From: Candidatus Latescibacterota bacterium
Lineage (GTDB): Bacteria > Krumholzibacteriota > Krumholzibacteriia > WVZY01
Assembly: GCA_011772205.1 (NCBI GenBank)
Contig: WVZY01000040.1
Coordinates: 1-52,913, forward strand
Direction: 5' to 3'
Length of the DNA stretch: 52,913 bases
The notes under the pieces are model-generated. The model was not told where the DNA came from. It was given only the letters and a program-made list of their open reading frames with translations, and did no database searches. The translations under genes were made by a program, and so were the position numbers. Position 1 is the first letter of the stretch, and the number at the start of each line of letters is the position of its first letter. Positions 17,563-27,398 of the stretch are shown piece by piece.

Positions 17563-18675
17563 TCAGTTGCACCGTATGCGATTTTCAAGTAGTTCGCTAA
17601 AATAAGCTAAGTATCTTTTAGAAAGGACTGCTGGAGAGAACTTCGATGAAATAAGCTCAGCCGCCTTCCTTCCCATCGAAGCACGACGCTCTTCCTCGCC
17701 AAGAAGCGCCCGCATGGCTTGCTCCATATCCTTTACACTATTGCACAAAATCCCGACTCCTTCGCCGGCGATGAGCCCATCGACGTCAGTGAATGAAATG
17801 ACCGGCACGCCACACTTCCATGCTTCGAGAAACACATTGGGAAAACCTTCCACACTGGAAGTGTTCACGAGAATGGCAGCTGTTTGGAGATGATGTATGA
17901 CCTCGTCACGCGGTATCCGACCCATGTACGCAAGATTTGGCACCTCCTGAGCTTGCCTCCGAACGTCATTAGCGAAGGCAAGCTCCGTGCTAATACTCCC
18001 GCCAATCAGGACGAACTCGCGGTCCGGAAAACGTCGTGCTAATTCGAGAAACATCTCAGGGCGCTTGACTTTTCGTATCGGGCCAATCCACAGCACCTTT
18101 CCTCCAGAGGAGAGCCTATCCTTCTCACTCACGTCGATCACCATGGGAATCACCCTCGCGGTTTTATTCACTTTCTTTTTACAGAGGCCTTTCTGTATTT
18201 GGTTTTGCGCGACGATCCCATCGGCAAGCTTCAGTCCAAGGAAATACAGAATCTTATCCCGCAGCCCGGTTATGAGCAGTTCCGAGAAAGAAAAATCGGA
18301 GTTACTTCCCGCACCGTAGACGAATACCTTCTTCTTTCTCCGGCAGAAGACAGCCGTGACACCGGTAATCGATCCTGCACAATGTTGATAGTAAACGTCC
18401 GCATCAGCGCGTTCGAGAGCCCTATAAATACCGGAAAGCCGCGGATGAAAAAACCGGACCCCCCAAATACCGCGTTCCGAATAATACGCGTTCTCGGCAG
18501 GAAACGGAAGATGGACATTCTCAGGGAGGTTCGAAACGACGAGACTGACATCCGCGCCACCAGAAGCGAACGCGCGCGCAAGAGCAGCCGCTTGAACCTC
18601 AGCACCGCCAAAACGGGTGCTGGTTTCATCCTGAAAATAGGGCACAATGTCGAGGGCGACGATACAAATCTTCAT
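17563..18675 (-). CDS. Glycosyltransferase family 4 protein, first gene of the leftward cluster
   Basis: 370 residues. N-terminal 'MKICIVALDIVPYFQDETST' and the FGGAEVQ loop (the GGAE form of the donor loop) begin the GT-B fold. 'GGKVLWIGPIRKVKRPEMFL' starts the second domain and 'VEGFPNVFLEAWKCGVPVIS' is the E-x7-E donor motif. The likely role is addition of one sugar in the surface polysaccharide made by this cluster. The promoter for the whole leftward run should lie in the AT-rich 18676-18780 interval, shared with the divergent membrane-protein gene. Confidence 0.88.
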   Translation of the reverse strand: MKICIVALDIVPYFQDETSTRFGGAEVQAAALARAFASGGADVSLVVSNLPENVHLPFPAENAYYSERGIWGVRFFHPRLSGIYRALERADADVYYQHCAGSITGVTAVFCRRKKKVFVYGAGSNSDFSFSELLITGLRDKILYFLGLKLADGIVAQNQIQKGLCKKKVNKTARVIPMVIDVSEKDRLSSGGKVLWIGPIRKVKRPEMFLELARRFPDREFVLIGGSISTELAFANDVRRQAQEVPNLAYMGRIPRDEVIHHLQTAAILVNTSSVEGFPNVFLEAWKCGVPVISFTDVDGLIAGEGVGILCNSVKDMEQAMRALLGEEERRASMGRKAAELISSKFSPAVLSKRYLAYFSELLENRIRCN

Positions 18676-18813
18676 GGTTTCAGAATAGACAGCTGAAAAA
18701 ATCTTAAACTTTATTATATTATCACAGAAGCACTTATGATATAAAGAGGAAAACCTTACGGGCTCATCGGTTGATCATTGATTGGTCAATCTTGTATACG
18801 ATGCGCCCAACAG

Positions 18814-21396
18814 ATGAACCGAAGATCGCCATCGGTTGAACCCTATCTTCGAATGCAGCGTTTTCTCCAGAAAAATCGCTTATTGCAACCCGTCCTCCTA
18901 GCTGCGCTGACACCTGCCTATTACGCAATGCCCTGGGAACGTCTCCCCGGCTCTGCAGAAGCATGGGGAATCCCCTTTCTTTTCGTGTATGCGCTTCTGC
19001 TCCCCGGCGCCATTGTTCGCAGGGCCCTGGTGCCGCGCTGCGAGGAACTTATTACGCGCATATCGCTGAGTGCGCTGTGTGGCCTCCTCTACTTTCTCTT
19101 CGTTTCCTTCATATGGGCGCTTTTCGCGGCTTCGATCGGTTCCCTCGAGACTTACTTTCCTGTAACACTGATCCCCATCGTTTCTCTCCCCTTTTTCGCG
19201 GGAGAAAGCGCATCAGGCTTTACAAAACGAGAAAAAGCGCTCCGGGCCGGGACCCTGGTCACTCTGATCGTTTGCGCCGTCGTTTTCTTTCTCGTATGGA
19301 GAAGCGGCGTTCCTATCAGCTACTTGATGGATACCTTCGACCACGTCGGTTACGTGAGCGAGATGCAGGAAACGGGAGAGATATTTCCCACCAGCGCATT
19401 CTACGTGGACGCGGGAGAAAACGGAAAAGACATCCGAAAAGGATTGCTCCACGTTTTATACGCGTTCTCGACCGGTTATCTCGGCATCGAAGCGCTTGCG
19501 TGCCTCGAGGCATGGAACGCATTCTTTGCCGTGCTGCTCTTTCTCTCCATTTATGCGGTGGCGTTCGCCTTTTTCGGAAACACATGGATCGCCACGATTT
19601 CGTCGGCGTTCCTGCTCCTGTGGCTCGAAGGCGGCATCAGCGAGGAGTCCATCCGCGAATCGTTTTATTCCAACCGATTTGGCCTGGTGTTTTTCCTATT
19701 CCTTCTCGTATTCATATTCAGATTCTTGGAGAAGCGGGAGAAACGTGCACTCGTTCTCTGCGCCTTTTTCGGCTTTGCCGCTTCTGCGGTACACATCTTC
19801 TACGCCGTGCTCGTGGCGTTCGCGGTTGCCTTGATCGCCGTTTGGAAAGTGTGCTTTTCCTCGCCGTCGATCCGTGCGCATCTTTCCCGCACATTTTTAT
19901 GCGGAACGGCCGCAATGATCGGCATCGCCCCATATGCAATCTTTCGGTTCTTTACCGCTTACCGTCAGCCAAACGAACTCCATAAGGAGATTCAGAGAAT
20001 CGTTTATGTGGGCGGAGGTCTGTTCATTGCGGACCCTTCTAAGCTCTTTCTGTGGTCCGGACCGTTGGGATTGGCCGCTTTTCTTACCGCTTTCGCGTTA
20101 TGGAAGTACCGCAAGCAATATGCCGGTCTTGGATACCTCCTAGCCGCCTGCTTTACGATCCCTCTCGTGCTCATGAATCCGATCCTCCTCCCACCGCTCC
20201 ACAAGGCGATGACATATCTTGTCCTTCGTCTACCTAGTCTCTTTCCCTTCTACATGCTGCTTGCGTACTTCCTCGTCGATTTCATTCGTCCAAACAACGC
20301 ACGGGTGCGACGATCGGCCCTGGAGTGGACTGTCTTCTCGGTCTTGTCCGCCGCCATTCTCCTCCAGCTCATACCCGCCTTCAAGGGCACGGCGCTTTCG
20401 GGATCGGCTCTCCGCGAGGAACGGGCGAAAAGCTACCTTGGGTGGAAAACCGGTCTGGATTTCCTCCACAAACGCCTTCCTCCAGGCTCCGTTATTGCCA
20501 GTGATCCGATCACCTCTTATACGATCACGGCGTTCACGCCGCACTACGTCGTTTGTACGCTCGACCAGCACGCACCACCGGGAGACCAGCTCTTGGAAAA
20601 ACGCATGCAGGCGGGTAGGGACATCCTGAGCCCCTTTGTTTCTTTGAGCGAGACGGCTTCCATTCTGGAAGAGACGAATGCAAAATACGTGGTTCTCAAT
20701 AATCGGATTCCCCCGCAATTCATTCTCAATTTCTGGTCGGTCAGCCGGGATGTCTTTCCGCTAGTGCATAATAAATTCGCCTCGCATCCGGATCTTTTCG
20801 AGCTCCTATACGACAAAGACAACTTTTTCGTTTACCAATGGAGGGGGAATCGGCCCGCCGGGCTCGACACAATACCGTACCGGTTCACCGTTGACAGTAT
20901 CCCGGATACCTTCGTCCACTTCGGGAGCCAAGCTGGAGACGCCGTCCTCAGCGCCTTTCGTTTCGAAAAGCAGACAACAGAAAGGGGGAAAACATTTGCG
21001 ATTTCCCTCCTCTGGAGGGGCGACCGTGATTATCCATTCCGAAATTACGTCGTATCGATTCGCTTCGATCATGAAGAACCCGGGCTTCCCTTTGGCGGAA
21101 AACCATTTCCAAAAATAGTACGGAAAGCGAAAGAGGCGCTCTCATCCATGCGCCTCCGTTTCAGGCAGGGTCACAAGATTCAAAATGGTTTTCTCAATCC
21201 CGACGCATGGCCGGACGGAATGCTCGTGTTGGACGAGGCGTCTATAAGAGTTCCCGGGGATATTACTCCCGGCAGCTATACGGTCTCGGTAAAGCTGCAC
21301 GCACTGGCGGCCAAACCGAACTACTACTTGAGAGACATTTTTTTCGACGACGACATCTACCAAGGCGTGGCAATCGGATCCGTCACGATCCAATGA
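18814..21396 (+). CDS. Large multi-pass membrane protein, GT-C-like, of the polysaccharide cluster
   Basis: About 860 residues. The first ~520 residues contain roughly a dozen hydrophobic segments with short loops, including LFVYALLLPGAIV and FFLFLLVFIFRFLEKRE. An acidic 'MDTFDHVGYVSEMQETGEIF' sits after the fifth or so segment, where GT-C glycosyltransferases carry catalytic Asp residues in the first large loop. The remaining ~340 residues are soluble and beta-rich, with strand patterns such as 'ITPGSYTVSVKLHA'. I infer a lipid-linked-sugar-dependent glycosyltransferase, but a polymerase or structural protein is possible. The start is uncertain: ATG 18814 is used, with TTG 18778 and ATG 18853 as alternatives, none with a clear ribosome-binding site. 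Confidence 0.65.
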   Translation: MNRRSPSVEPYLRMQRFLQKNRLLQPVLLAALTPAYYAMPWERLPGSAEAWGIPFLFVYALLLPGAIVRRALVPRCEELITRISLSALCGLLYFLFVSFIWALFAASIGSLETYFPVTLIPIVSLPFFAGESASGFTKREKALRAGTLVTLIVCAVVFFLVWRSGVPISYLMDTFDHVGYVSEMQETGEIFPTSAFYVDAGENGKDIRKGLLHVLYAFSTGYLGIEALACLEAWNAFFAVLLFLSIYAVAFAFFGNTWIATISSAFLLLWLEGGISEESIRESFYSNRFGLVFFLFLLVFIFRFLEKREKRALVLCAFFGFAASAVHIFYAVLVAFAVALIAVWKVCFSSPSIRAHLSRTFLCGTAAMIGIAPYAIFRFFTAYRQPNELHKEIQRIVYVGGGLFIADPSKLFLWSGPLGLAAFLTAFALWKYRKQYAGLGYLLAACFTIPLVLMNPILLPPLHKAMTYLVLRLPSLFPFYMLLAYFLVDFIRPNNARVRRSALEWTVFSVLSAAILLQLIPAFKGTALSGSALREERAKSYLGWKTGLDFLHKRLPPGSVIASDPITSYTITAFTPHYVVCTLDQHAPPGDQLLEKRMQAGRDILSPFVSLSETASILEETNAKYVVLNNRIPPQFILNFWSVSRDVFPLVHNKFASHPDLFELLYDKDNFFVYQWRGNRPAGLDTIPYRFTVDSIPDTFVHFGSQAGDAVLSAFRFEKQTTERGKTFAISLLWRGDRDYPFRNYVVSIRFDHEEPGLPFGGKPFPKIVRKAKEALSSMRLRFRQGHKIQNGFLNPDAWPDGMLVLDEASIRVPGDITPGSYTVSVKLHALAAKPNYYLRDIFFDDDIYQGVAIGSVTIQ

Positions 21397-21541
21397 CCGT
21401 ATTGTCCGGTTCGAAGCGCAAACGGTTCATCGAGACCGAATGGGACGAGAGGGCGCTCCCATTGCGTTTCACGCGAAAAGGATGTAAAATATTCGAAGTA
21501 CACCTTCGGATAGGCACTTCAGAACAAATGAGGCAGGAGAG

Positions 21542-21922
21542 ATGCCGACGAGACCGTCAGAGGAAATCGAGGTATTTCCCAATCCGCGACCGGAGCGGGA
21601 TTACATGATCACTATGGAATGTCCCGAGTTTACCTGTTTATGCCCGAGAACGGGTCAGCCTGATTTTGCCACTATCCATATCCGTTTTGTCCCCGACGAA
21701 CTATGCATCGAGCTCAAGTCGCTGAAACTCTATCTGTGGTCATATAGAGACAAGGGGGCCTTCCACGAAGCGGTGATCAATGAGATCCTCGATGACCTCG
21801 TTGGGGCTTGCAAACCGCGCTTTATGGAGATCGTTGGAGATTTCTATGTGAGAGGCGGGATTTACACCACTGTAAAAGCCACGCACGGACAGCTGCCTTC
21901 AGGCATCGGCGAAGACGGATAA
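21542..21922 (+). CDS. queF: NADPH-dependent 7-cyano-7-deazaguanine (preQ0) reductase, unimodular QueF
   Basis: 126 residues, the size of the short type I QueF. It reduces the nitrile of preQ0 to preQ1 in the queuosine tRNA-modification pathway. The tunnelling-fold sequence shows [12 protein letters not shown] with the thioimide-forming Cys34 and the general acid Asp41. The QueF substrate/NADPH motif is [20 protein letters not shown] (56-75). The ATG follows AGGAG within GGCAGGAGAG, six bases upstream. No other que genes are nearby, and it has its own start region after the membrane protein. Reading as QueF rather than GTP cyclohydrolase FolE is secured by the ELKSLKLY motif and length. Confidence 0.96.
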   Translation: MPTRPSEEIEVFPNPRPERDYMITMECPEFTCLCPRTGQPDFATIHIRFVPDELCIELKSLKLYLWSYRDKGAFHEAVINEILDDLVGACKPRFMEIVGDFYVRGGIYTTVKATHGQLPSGIGEDG

Positions 21923-21927
21923 GCGAA

Positions 21928-22683
21928 TCAGTCCTTTCCGTTTCCCTTTTTCGGCTCACTCACCATGGGAACAAAACGCACGCTCGCCACCGAGTGCTTT
22001 TTGACCTTGCCATCCTTTTTCGTGACGAGAACCAACTCCTGGAAATACGATCCTACGGGGATCACCATCCGCCCCCCATCCGCCAGCTGGTCGATGAGAG
22101 GTTGCGGGATCGTCTCAGGAGCAGCAGTCACAATGATCGCATCAAACGGGGCTTCCTCCGGCCAGCCTTTGTAACCATCGCCGATCCGAACCTCTATATT
22201 CGAATAGCCCAGTTCTTTCAGACGTTTCTCGGCAGACCGCCCCAGCGGTTCGACGATTTCGATGGTGTATGTCTTCTCGACGATTTTCGATAGAATCGCC
22301 GCCTGGTATCCCGAGCCCGTGCCAATCTCGAGTACCCGGTCGTCCGGCTCGAGCTGCAGGCACTCGGTCATTAGGGCAACGATGTAAGGCTGCGATATCG
22401 TCTGGCCGAAGCCGATGGGCAATGGGTGGTCCTCATAAGCGGCAGGAACCTGGTCTTGGGGAACGAAAAGATGCCTGGGCACGTCCTCCATCGCTTTGAG
22501 AACGCGGTCGTCGGATATCCCCCGACTCCGGATTTGCGCGTCCACCATCCGCATTCTTGCAATATAGTAACGATCGTCCACGACGTTTTCCCCCGCTGGC
22601 CTCCCACATCGTGAATCCCCCCCAGGCATTGGAAAGTGGGTCCACGAGAGAGAAAGCGCTAGGATAAAGAGTAGCAAGTTCAT
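21928..22683 (-). CDS. pcm: Protein-L-isoaspartate O-methyltransferase with an export signal
   Basis: 251 residues. The enzyme uses S-adenosylmethionine to methylate isoaspartyl residues in aged proteins and start their repair. The methyltransferase core shows 'VPRHLFVPQDQVPAAYEDHP', the family motif GQTISQPYIVALM, and SAM motif I RVLEIGTGSGYQ. Ordinary Pcm proteins are ~210-residue cytosolic enzymes; this one has a hydrophobic N-terminus (MNLLLFILALSLSWTHF) that looks like a signal peptide or anchor, so it may act in the periplasm. It is convergent with queF (5 bp apart) and divergent from the lipoprotein gene. Start ATG at 22683. Confidence 0.93.
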   Translation of the reverse strand: MNLLLFILALSLSWTHFPMPGGDSRCGRPAGENVVDDRYYIARMRMVDAQIRSRGISDDRVLKAMEDVPRHLFVPQDQVPAAYEDHPLPIGFGQTISQPYIVALMTECLQLEPDDRVLEIGTGSGYQAAILSKIVEKTYTIEIVEPLGRSAEKRLKELGYSNIEVRIGDGYKGWPEEAPFDAIIVTAAPETIPQPLIDQLADGGRMVIPVGSYFQELVLVTKKDGKVKKHSVASVRFVPMVSEPKKGNGKD

Positions 22684-22916
22684 ATCTTAGATACGAAAGG
22701 ATTTCTCTGTCTCCCCGAGCGATGGCGACTTTTTTCCGGCAGTCCAATCCGGGCGTGAAGAATTATAAGCGATAGAGTAAATCCTTTCTACCCAATCCTT
22801 CGTTTGCCCGGCGGAATCCCTTGGAAGCTCCAACATTTCAAGCAGCTAGGTGCTTCCGGTGGGATCGTTCGGCTGCATTTCCAGACCATCGAATTGCATT
22901 TGCCCAGGATTATCGA

Positions 22917-23507
22917 ATGAGCCGCTCACCTTTATTCCCAACAGGCCCCTGGCCGCTCATTATAATCACCTCTTGGATGGCCGTTGGATGCGGCGAAAGA
23001 ACACCCGTGACCAGCGGGCGGTCTCTGTGCCAAGGCAAATCCGGTCTCGCAGCATCGATTACCGGGATCACACCAACAGTGTCCCTCTGCATTCCAAACG
23101 ACTCGATCGTCGGCGATACCGAATTTGGAGTCGAAACCACCTATTCAAAGCAAAACAATTGGTACCTCATCTCCGCCTCAAGTGCTTTCGATAGTGTCAC
23201 TTACGAATTCCGAATCGGCTTTCACGGACAGTCCGTCGCACCCGTCGCGCTTCGTATAACGGGGGATGAGGCCGAAGCGCTCTTCTTCCCCGAAGCAGCC
23301 TGGTTTTCCTACAGTGAAATCAGAGGGTCCAATCTCATTTATCTCTCGAACTCGGCATCAGGCGAATGCAAGGTGACGTTCAACGATTCGAAGATCGCAG
23401 TGGGCACATTTTCCAACATCCTGGTGGAGCTTAGCGACCCAGAAGACAATCCTGTTGGCCAGAGGACCTTACAGAAGGGCTTTTTCAATGTGTCCGTCGA
23501 TCGGTAA
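22917..23507 (+). CDS. Putative lipoprotein of unknown function
   Basis: 196 residues, not recognised. A lipoprotein signal is visible: basic start, hydrophobic PLIIITSWM, then AVG|C with the lipid-carrying Cys at about residue 25. The mature part is rich in Ser, Thr, Val and aromatic residues with alternating hydrophobic strands, consistent with a beta-sandwich. The ATG at 22917 has AGGA about eight bases upstream and places the lipobox at normal distance; a frame-extending ATG at 22821 would bury it. Between divergent pcm and the DUF362 gene. No cofactor or catalytic motif is seen. Confidence 0.6.
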   Translation: MSRSPLFPTGPWPLIIITSWMAVGCGERTPVTSGRSLCQGKSGLAASITGITPTVSLCIPNDSIVGDTEFGVETTYSKQNNWYLISASSAFDSVTYEFRIGFHGQSVAPVALRITGDEAEALFFPEAAWFSYSEIRGSNLIYLSNSASGECKVTFNDSKIAVGTFSNILVELSDPEDNPVGQRTLQKGFFNVSVDR

Positions 23508-23630
23508 GCGCAGGCACGCTTGGAAGGCATGCCACAAGTTTCCGAAAACCGGACACCAAATATCGACTTTTCAGCTTGTATTCCACCGGCCCTCTCCTCT
23601 ACTTTTCCCCGTATGAGGAAACCAGCCACC

Positions 23631-24836
23631 ATGTTCAATAAGCGGCCAAGAGACAGTGCATATCAGAGAGCTTCCCTCTATTCCCCTCAAGCCATGGACC
23701 CTGCTCTCGCAGCGCCCATTGTGTCCGTTTCACAGTGCCGGTCGTATGACCACGAAATGGTCCAGGTGGCTGTTCGTTCCGTTCTCGAGCCGTTGGGGGG
23801 CATGCGTGAGTTCGTCAAGCGAGGAGATACGGTGCTTCTCAAAGTCAACATGCTTGCCGCGAAATCGCCCGAGAAAGCGATCACAACACATCCCGTGTTC
23901 CTCAAAGCGGTTGCCCACGAAGTTGCATCGGCTGGGGGGAAGATCATCGTCGGGGACAGCCCCGCCGGGGCGATCAAAGGAGTCGAGCGCTATTGGGAAA
24001 ACACCGGTATCGGCAGAGCAACCGCTGCATTCGGCGGCGAACTGGTGAAGTTCGAGGGGGCTGGCACGAGCCCTATCGGTATCAACGGGAGGGTCTATCA
24101 TCTCACGTCGATTCTGGACCAGGTAGACTGCATTATCAATCTTCCCAAGCTCAAGACCCATAATCTCACCCTCTTTACCGGCGCTTTAAAGAATTGCTTC
24201 GGGCTGCTCCCTGGTCTCCAAAAAGCGAACTTCCACAAAGCTGCCCCCAAGGTCGACCGATTTTCGGAAATACTCGTGGACATCTTTTCTCTCGTAAAGC
24301 CACGGCTGCACATCATGGACGCGATCGTGGGCCTCGAAGGTAATGGCCCGTCAGCAAGTGGTTCGGCGCGAGAAATCGGCCTTGTCCTCGCTTCTCCCGA
24401 CGCAGTCGCCATGGATTCGATCGCCAGCCGAATCATCGGCTTCGAAGAATCGGCGATCGCGACAACGAGGATTGCCATGGAGCGCGGGCTTGGAGAGGGA
24501 CGGATCGAGCGCGTCCGGCTGGAAGGATTACCCCTGTCCGAAATTTGCATTCCGGATTACGCATTGCCTTCGAATTCCCTCCTCCGCTTCGTTCCAATGC
24601 GGCTGGCGGAGTTCGTCGGACGTTTTTACTGGGTCCACCCAAAAGCGGTCGCTGCTCAATGCGACGGATGCGGTATCTGTATTGAAGGCTGCCCGGTAGA
24701 CTGCATGTCTCCCGATAAAAGCGGCGTCCCGGTCATCGACTACAACAGTTGTATCAATTGCTTGGGCTGCGACGAATCCTGCCCCAACGGCGCGATTATC
24801 CAGGAGATGAGCTGGCTGGCCAAAAAGCTTCAGTGA
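23631..24836 (+). CDS. DUF362 domain protein with C-terminal two-[4Fe-4S] ferredoxin domain
   Basis: About 401 residues. The DUF362 domain occupies most of the protein, with recognisable 'DTVLLKVNMLAAKSPEKAIT', 'KIIVGDSPAG' and 'NLPKLKTHNLTLFTGALKN'. The C-terminal ~50 residues hold two 4Fe-4S motifs: CDGCGICIEGCP and CINCLGCDESCP. Such proteins are common in anaerobes as electron carriers or scaffolds of unknown partner; no direct function is proven. The ATG at 23631 has GAGGAA 11 bases upstream; starts at 23613 or 23694 are possible. It stands alone between the lipoprotein and mscS. Confidence 0.88.
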   Translation: MFNKRPRDSAYQRASLYSPQAMDPALAAPIVSVSQCRSYDHEMVQVAVRSVLEPLGGMREFVKRGDTVLLKVNMLAAKSPEKAITTHPVFLKAVAHEVASAGGKIIVGDSPAGAIKGVERYWENTGIGRATAAFGGELVKFEGAGTSPIGINGRVYHLTSILDQVDCIINLPKLKTHNLTLFTGALKNCFGLLPGLQKANFHKAAPKVDRFSEILVDIFSLVKPRLHIMDAIVGLEGNGPSASGSAREIGLVLASPDAVAMDSIASRIIGFEESAIATTRIAMERGLGEGRIERVRLEGLPLSEICIPDYALPSNSLLRFVPMRLAEFVGRFYWVHPKAVAAQCDGCGICIEGCPVDCMSPDKSGVPVIDYNSCINCLGCDESCPNGAIIQEMSWLAKKLQ

Positions 24837-24887
24837 TCTTTCACCGTAGTGGAGTCAATCCGCCTTTCATAACACCACCGTTTTTGA

Positions 24888-24903
24888 TATAAGTGAGACA
24901 CTT
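24888..24903 (+). promoter_or_regulatory. Possible extended -10 element just upstream of mscS
   Basis: TGATATAAG at 24885-24893 fits an extended -10 (TGnTATAAG). Transcription would begin around 24900, only a few bases before the ATG at 24904, giving a nearly leaderless mRNA. No convincing -35 is seen and the Shine-Dalgarno is poor. Weakly supported. Confidence 0.3.
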
Positions 24904-25941
24904 ATGGAATGGTCCTTGAGCGAAAACACGAAAAACCTGCTAATCGCCCTTGGGATTACCGTTGCGGGTTTCCTGATCGGCCTGATCCTGGAGACGCTTA
25001 TCTTCAGGAGACTCAAAAAGATCGCCAGCAAGACCAAATGGCGTTTCGATGACGTGGCCAGCGAGGCGCTCCGCGGAATGGCGATATTTATCGGCACGCT
25101 TATCGGCCTGCGCATCGCACTCCCTTATCTGCCTGTATCTCAAGGAGTTACAGACATTCTGACCAAGTTGATCCTGGCATTCGCTCTCCTCGCGGTGACG
25201 GTAGTCGCCGCGCGCTTTCTCCGGGGAGTGGTGAGCTATTATGCCGGCACTGCCATCCCGGCCACCACGAGCATTTTCAGGAGCCTGATCAACATCTTGG
25301 TGATGGTTATTGGCCTCCTCGTCATCTGCCAGACACTGGGAATCAACATCACCCCGGTCATTACCGCGTTGGGCATCGGAGGCCTCGCTGTCGCGCTCGC
25401 ACTCCAGGATACGCTTGCCAACCTTTTCGCCGGCCTGCATATACTTGCCGTAAAACAAATCAATCAGGGCGACTACATCAGGCTCGAATCCGGCGAAGAG
25501 GGGTATATCACCGACATCGGTTGGAGGAATACGACCATTCGGATGCTGCAGAACAATCTCGTCGTCATCCCCAACACGAAAATCGCCTCATCGATCGTGA
25601 CCAACTTCTTTCTGCCAGAAAAAGAGATGTCGGTTCTCGTCCAGGTGGGCGTGAGTTACGCCAGCGATCTCGAAAAAGTCGAGCGGGTGACCATTGAAGT
25701 GGCCAAAGCGGTTATGACCGATATGTCCGGAGGTGTTACGGAGTTCGATCCGTTCATCCGCTATCACACCTTCGACGATTCCAGTATCAACTTTTCCGTC
25801 ATTTTGAGAGGCAAGGAGTTCGTCGATCAGTATCTCATCAAGCACGAATTCATCAAAAGACTCCACAAGCGCTACCACGAGGAGGGAATCGAGATTCCCT
25901 TCCCGATCCGAACCGTCCATTTAATGCAGGGAGAGTCATGA
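24904..25941 (+). CDS. mscS: MscS-family mechanosensitive ion channel
   Basis: 345 residues. Four N-terminal hydrophobic helices are followed by the pore-lining TM3 and beta domain: 'ALGIGGLAVALALQDTLANL' is the Gly/Ala-rich TM3, then FAGLHILAVKQINQGDYIRL and the beta-domain signature 'GYITDIGWRNTTIRM'. It opens on membrane tension during hypo-osmotic shock to release solutes. The stop overlaps the treT start (ATGA at 25938-25941), so channel and trehalose synthase are cotranscribed, which links release and synthesis of a compatible solute. Confidence 0.93.
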   Translation: MEWSLSENTKNLLIALGITVAGFLIGLILETLIFRRLKKIASKTKWRFDDVASEALRGMAIFIGTLIGLRIALPYLPVSQGVTDILTKLILAFALLAVTVVAARFLRGVVSYYAGTAIPATTSIFRSLINILVMVIGLLVICQTLGINITPVITALGIGGLAVALALQDTLANLFAGLHILAVKQINQGDYIRLESGEEGYITDIGWRNTTIRMLQNNLVVIPNTKIASSIVTNFFLPEKEMSVLVQVGVSYASDLEKVERVTIEVAKAVMTDMSGGVTEFDPFIRYHTFDDSSINFSVILRGKEFVDQYLIKHEFIKRLHKRYHEEGIEIPFPIRTVHLMQGES

Positions 25942-27152
25942 AAGCAACCATCGTCAACTACCGGAACATCGTTGGGGATCAGCTCATCGCCGAGATATTC
26001 AAAAAAGCCAGAGCCTTATATGGAAAGCGGATTGTCCACATCAACTCCACCTACATGGGTGGCGGAGTCGCCGAGATCCTCAACTCGGTTGTTCCACTGA
26101 TGAACGACATCGGAATCGAAGCCGGCTGGCGAATCCTCCACGGCAATCCGGACTTTTTCACGATCACTAAAAAATTCCACAACGCACTCCAGGGTGCCCA
26201 GATCAACCTCTCCCAGATGAAAAAAGATCTGTACGCGAGAACGAACCAGAATTTTGCGGTATACACGCACATTGACGACCTTGACTGCGTCATCATACAC
26301 GACCCGCAGCCCCTTCCGTTGATCAAATTCGCCTGCAAATGTCAGCCCTGGATCTGGCGCTGCCACGTGGATATGTCCGAGCCCAATGCGGACTTGTGGG
26401 AATTCCTGAAGACCTTCCTCCTCCGCTACGATCTGGCCATTTTCTCCAGCGAAAAATATCTGCAAAAAGAACTGCCCCTCGACCAGAAAATCATTTTTCC
26501 GGCTATAGACCCCATTTCGCTGAAGAACAAAGCGCTATCGGAAAATGACATCAAAAAGTACATCAAACGGGCTCAGATCCCTTTTGACAAACCCATCATT
26601 ACGCAGGTGTCCAGAATGGATAAGTGGAAAGATCCTGAAGGATTACTCAAGGTGTTCAAGCAAGTGAAAAAGAAAGTCGATTGCAGGCTTGTCTACTGCT
26701 ATAACGTTGCCACGGATGATCCGGAATCGCTGCAGATCTTCGAACGTGTGTTCCAAAAGGCCGCGGATTTCAATGAGAAGGGTGATGTTCTTTTCGTTAT
26801 GGGTAACAATGAGATCCTTGTAAATGCCATTCAGAGCGCCTCTTCCGTCATCGTCCAGAAATCGACCAAAGAGGGATTCTGTTTAGCTGTGACAGAGGCT
26901 CTATGGAAGTCAAAACCCGTTGTCGCTACAAACGTTGGCGGGATTCCGCTACAAGTCGTGGACGGTGAAACCGGATTTCTCACAGATCCCGATGATGTGG
27001 AAGGATTCGCCGATCGCATCGTCGAGTTACTCAAAGATCCCGATCTATCGCAGAGACTGGGCGGAAATGCTAAAGAATACATACGAAAGAGATTTCTCAT
27101 TACAAGACTTCTGTCCAATTATTTGGACGTATTGAACGAACTCGTTCGCTGA
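25938..27152 (+). CDS. treT: Trehalose glycosyltransferring synthase (TreT)
   Basis: 404-residue GT4 enzyme of the TreT/trehalose synthase type. It makes trehalose from an NDP-glucose and glucose in one reversible step. Family-specific N-terminal motifs are 'IVHINSTYMGGGVAEILNSV' and 'CVIIHDPQPLPLIKF'. The GT-B donor site shows 'KEGFCLAVTEALWKSKPVVA' with the E-x7-E pair, and 'ITQVSRMDKWKDPEGLLKVF' opens the second domain. TreT is best known from Thermococcales, Thermoproteus and some thermophilic bacteria. The start overlaps the mscS stop by four bases. Osmoprotection is the likely role, though TreT can also work in trehalose breakdown. Confidence 0.92.
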   Translation: MKATIVNYRNIVGDQLIAEIFKKARALYGKRIVHINSTYMGGGVAEILNSVVPLMNDIGIEAGWRILHGNPDFFTITKKFHNALQGAQINLSQMKKDLYARTNQNFAVYTHIDDLDCVIIHDPQPLPLIKFACKCQPWIWRCHVDMSEPNADLWEFLKTFLLRYDLAIFSSEKYLQKELPLDQKIIFPAIDPISLKNKALSENDIKKYIKRAQIPFDKPIITQVSRMDKWKDPEGLLKVFKQVKKKVDCRLVYCYNVATDDPESLQIFERVFQKAADFNEKGDVLFVMGNNEILVNAIQSASSVIVQKSTKEGFCLAVTEALWKSKPVVATNVGGIPLQVVDGETGFLTDPDDVEGFADRIVELLKDPDLSQRLGGNAKEYIRKRFLITRLLSNYLDVLNELVR

Positions 27153-27398
27153 TTTCTTTTCGAACACCGATCGAGAAAATCTCTGGCAATACGCTAACCT
27201 TTGTACTATCATATTAAAAAAGGTTGATCTCCAGCGCCATCAGGCAGCCAAACGATCCGATTTCTCCAACGCTGCCCTGCCCAACTGCTCTCTTCACTTG
27301 ACTGCTCTCCCGGCTTTTCGTAGGGTGGCGCTCTTTGCATGGCGCTTACAAATTACTATCATAAATCCATAGTAACATCTCTCCCAAAAACGATTGAT

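Noticed and set aside
27196-27225. AACCTTT/AAAGGTT inverted repeat after treT as a terminator
   Set aside because: The 16-base loop and absence of a T-tract after the stem make it a poor terminator; it may be a binding site but nothing supports that.
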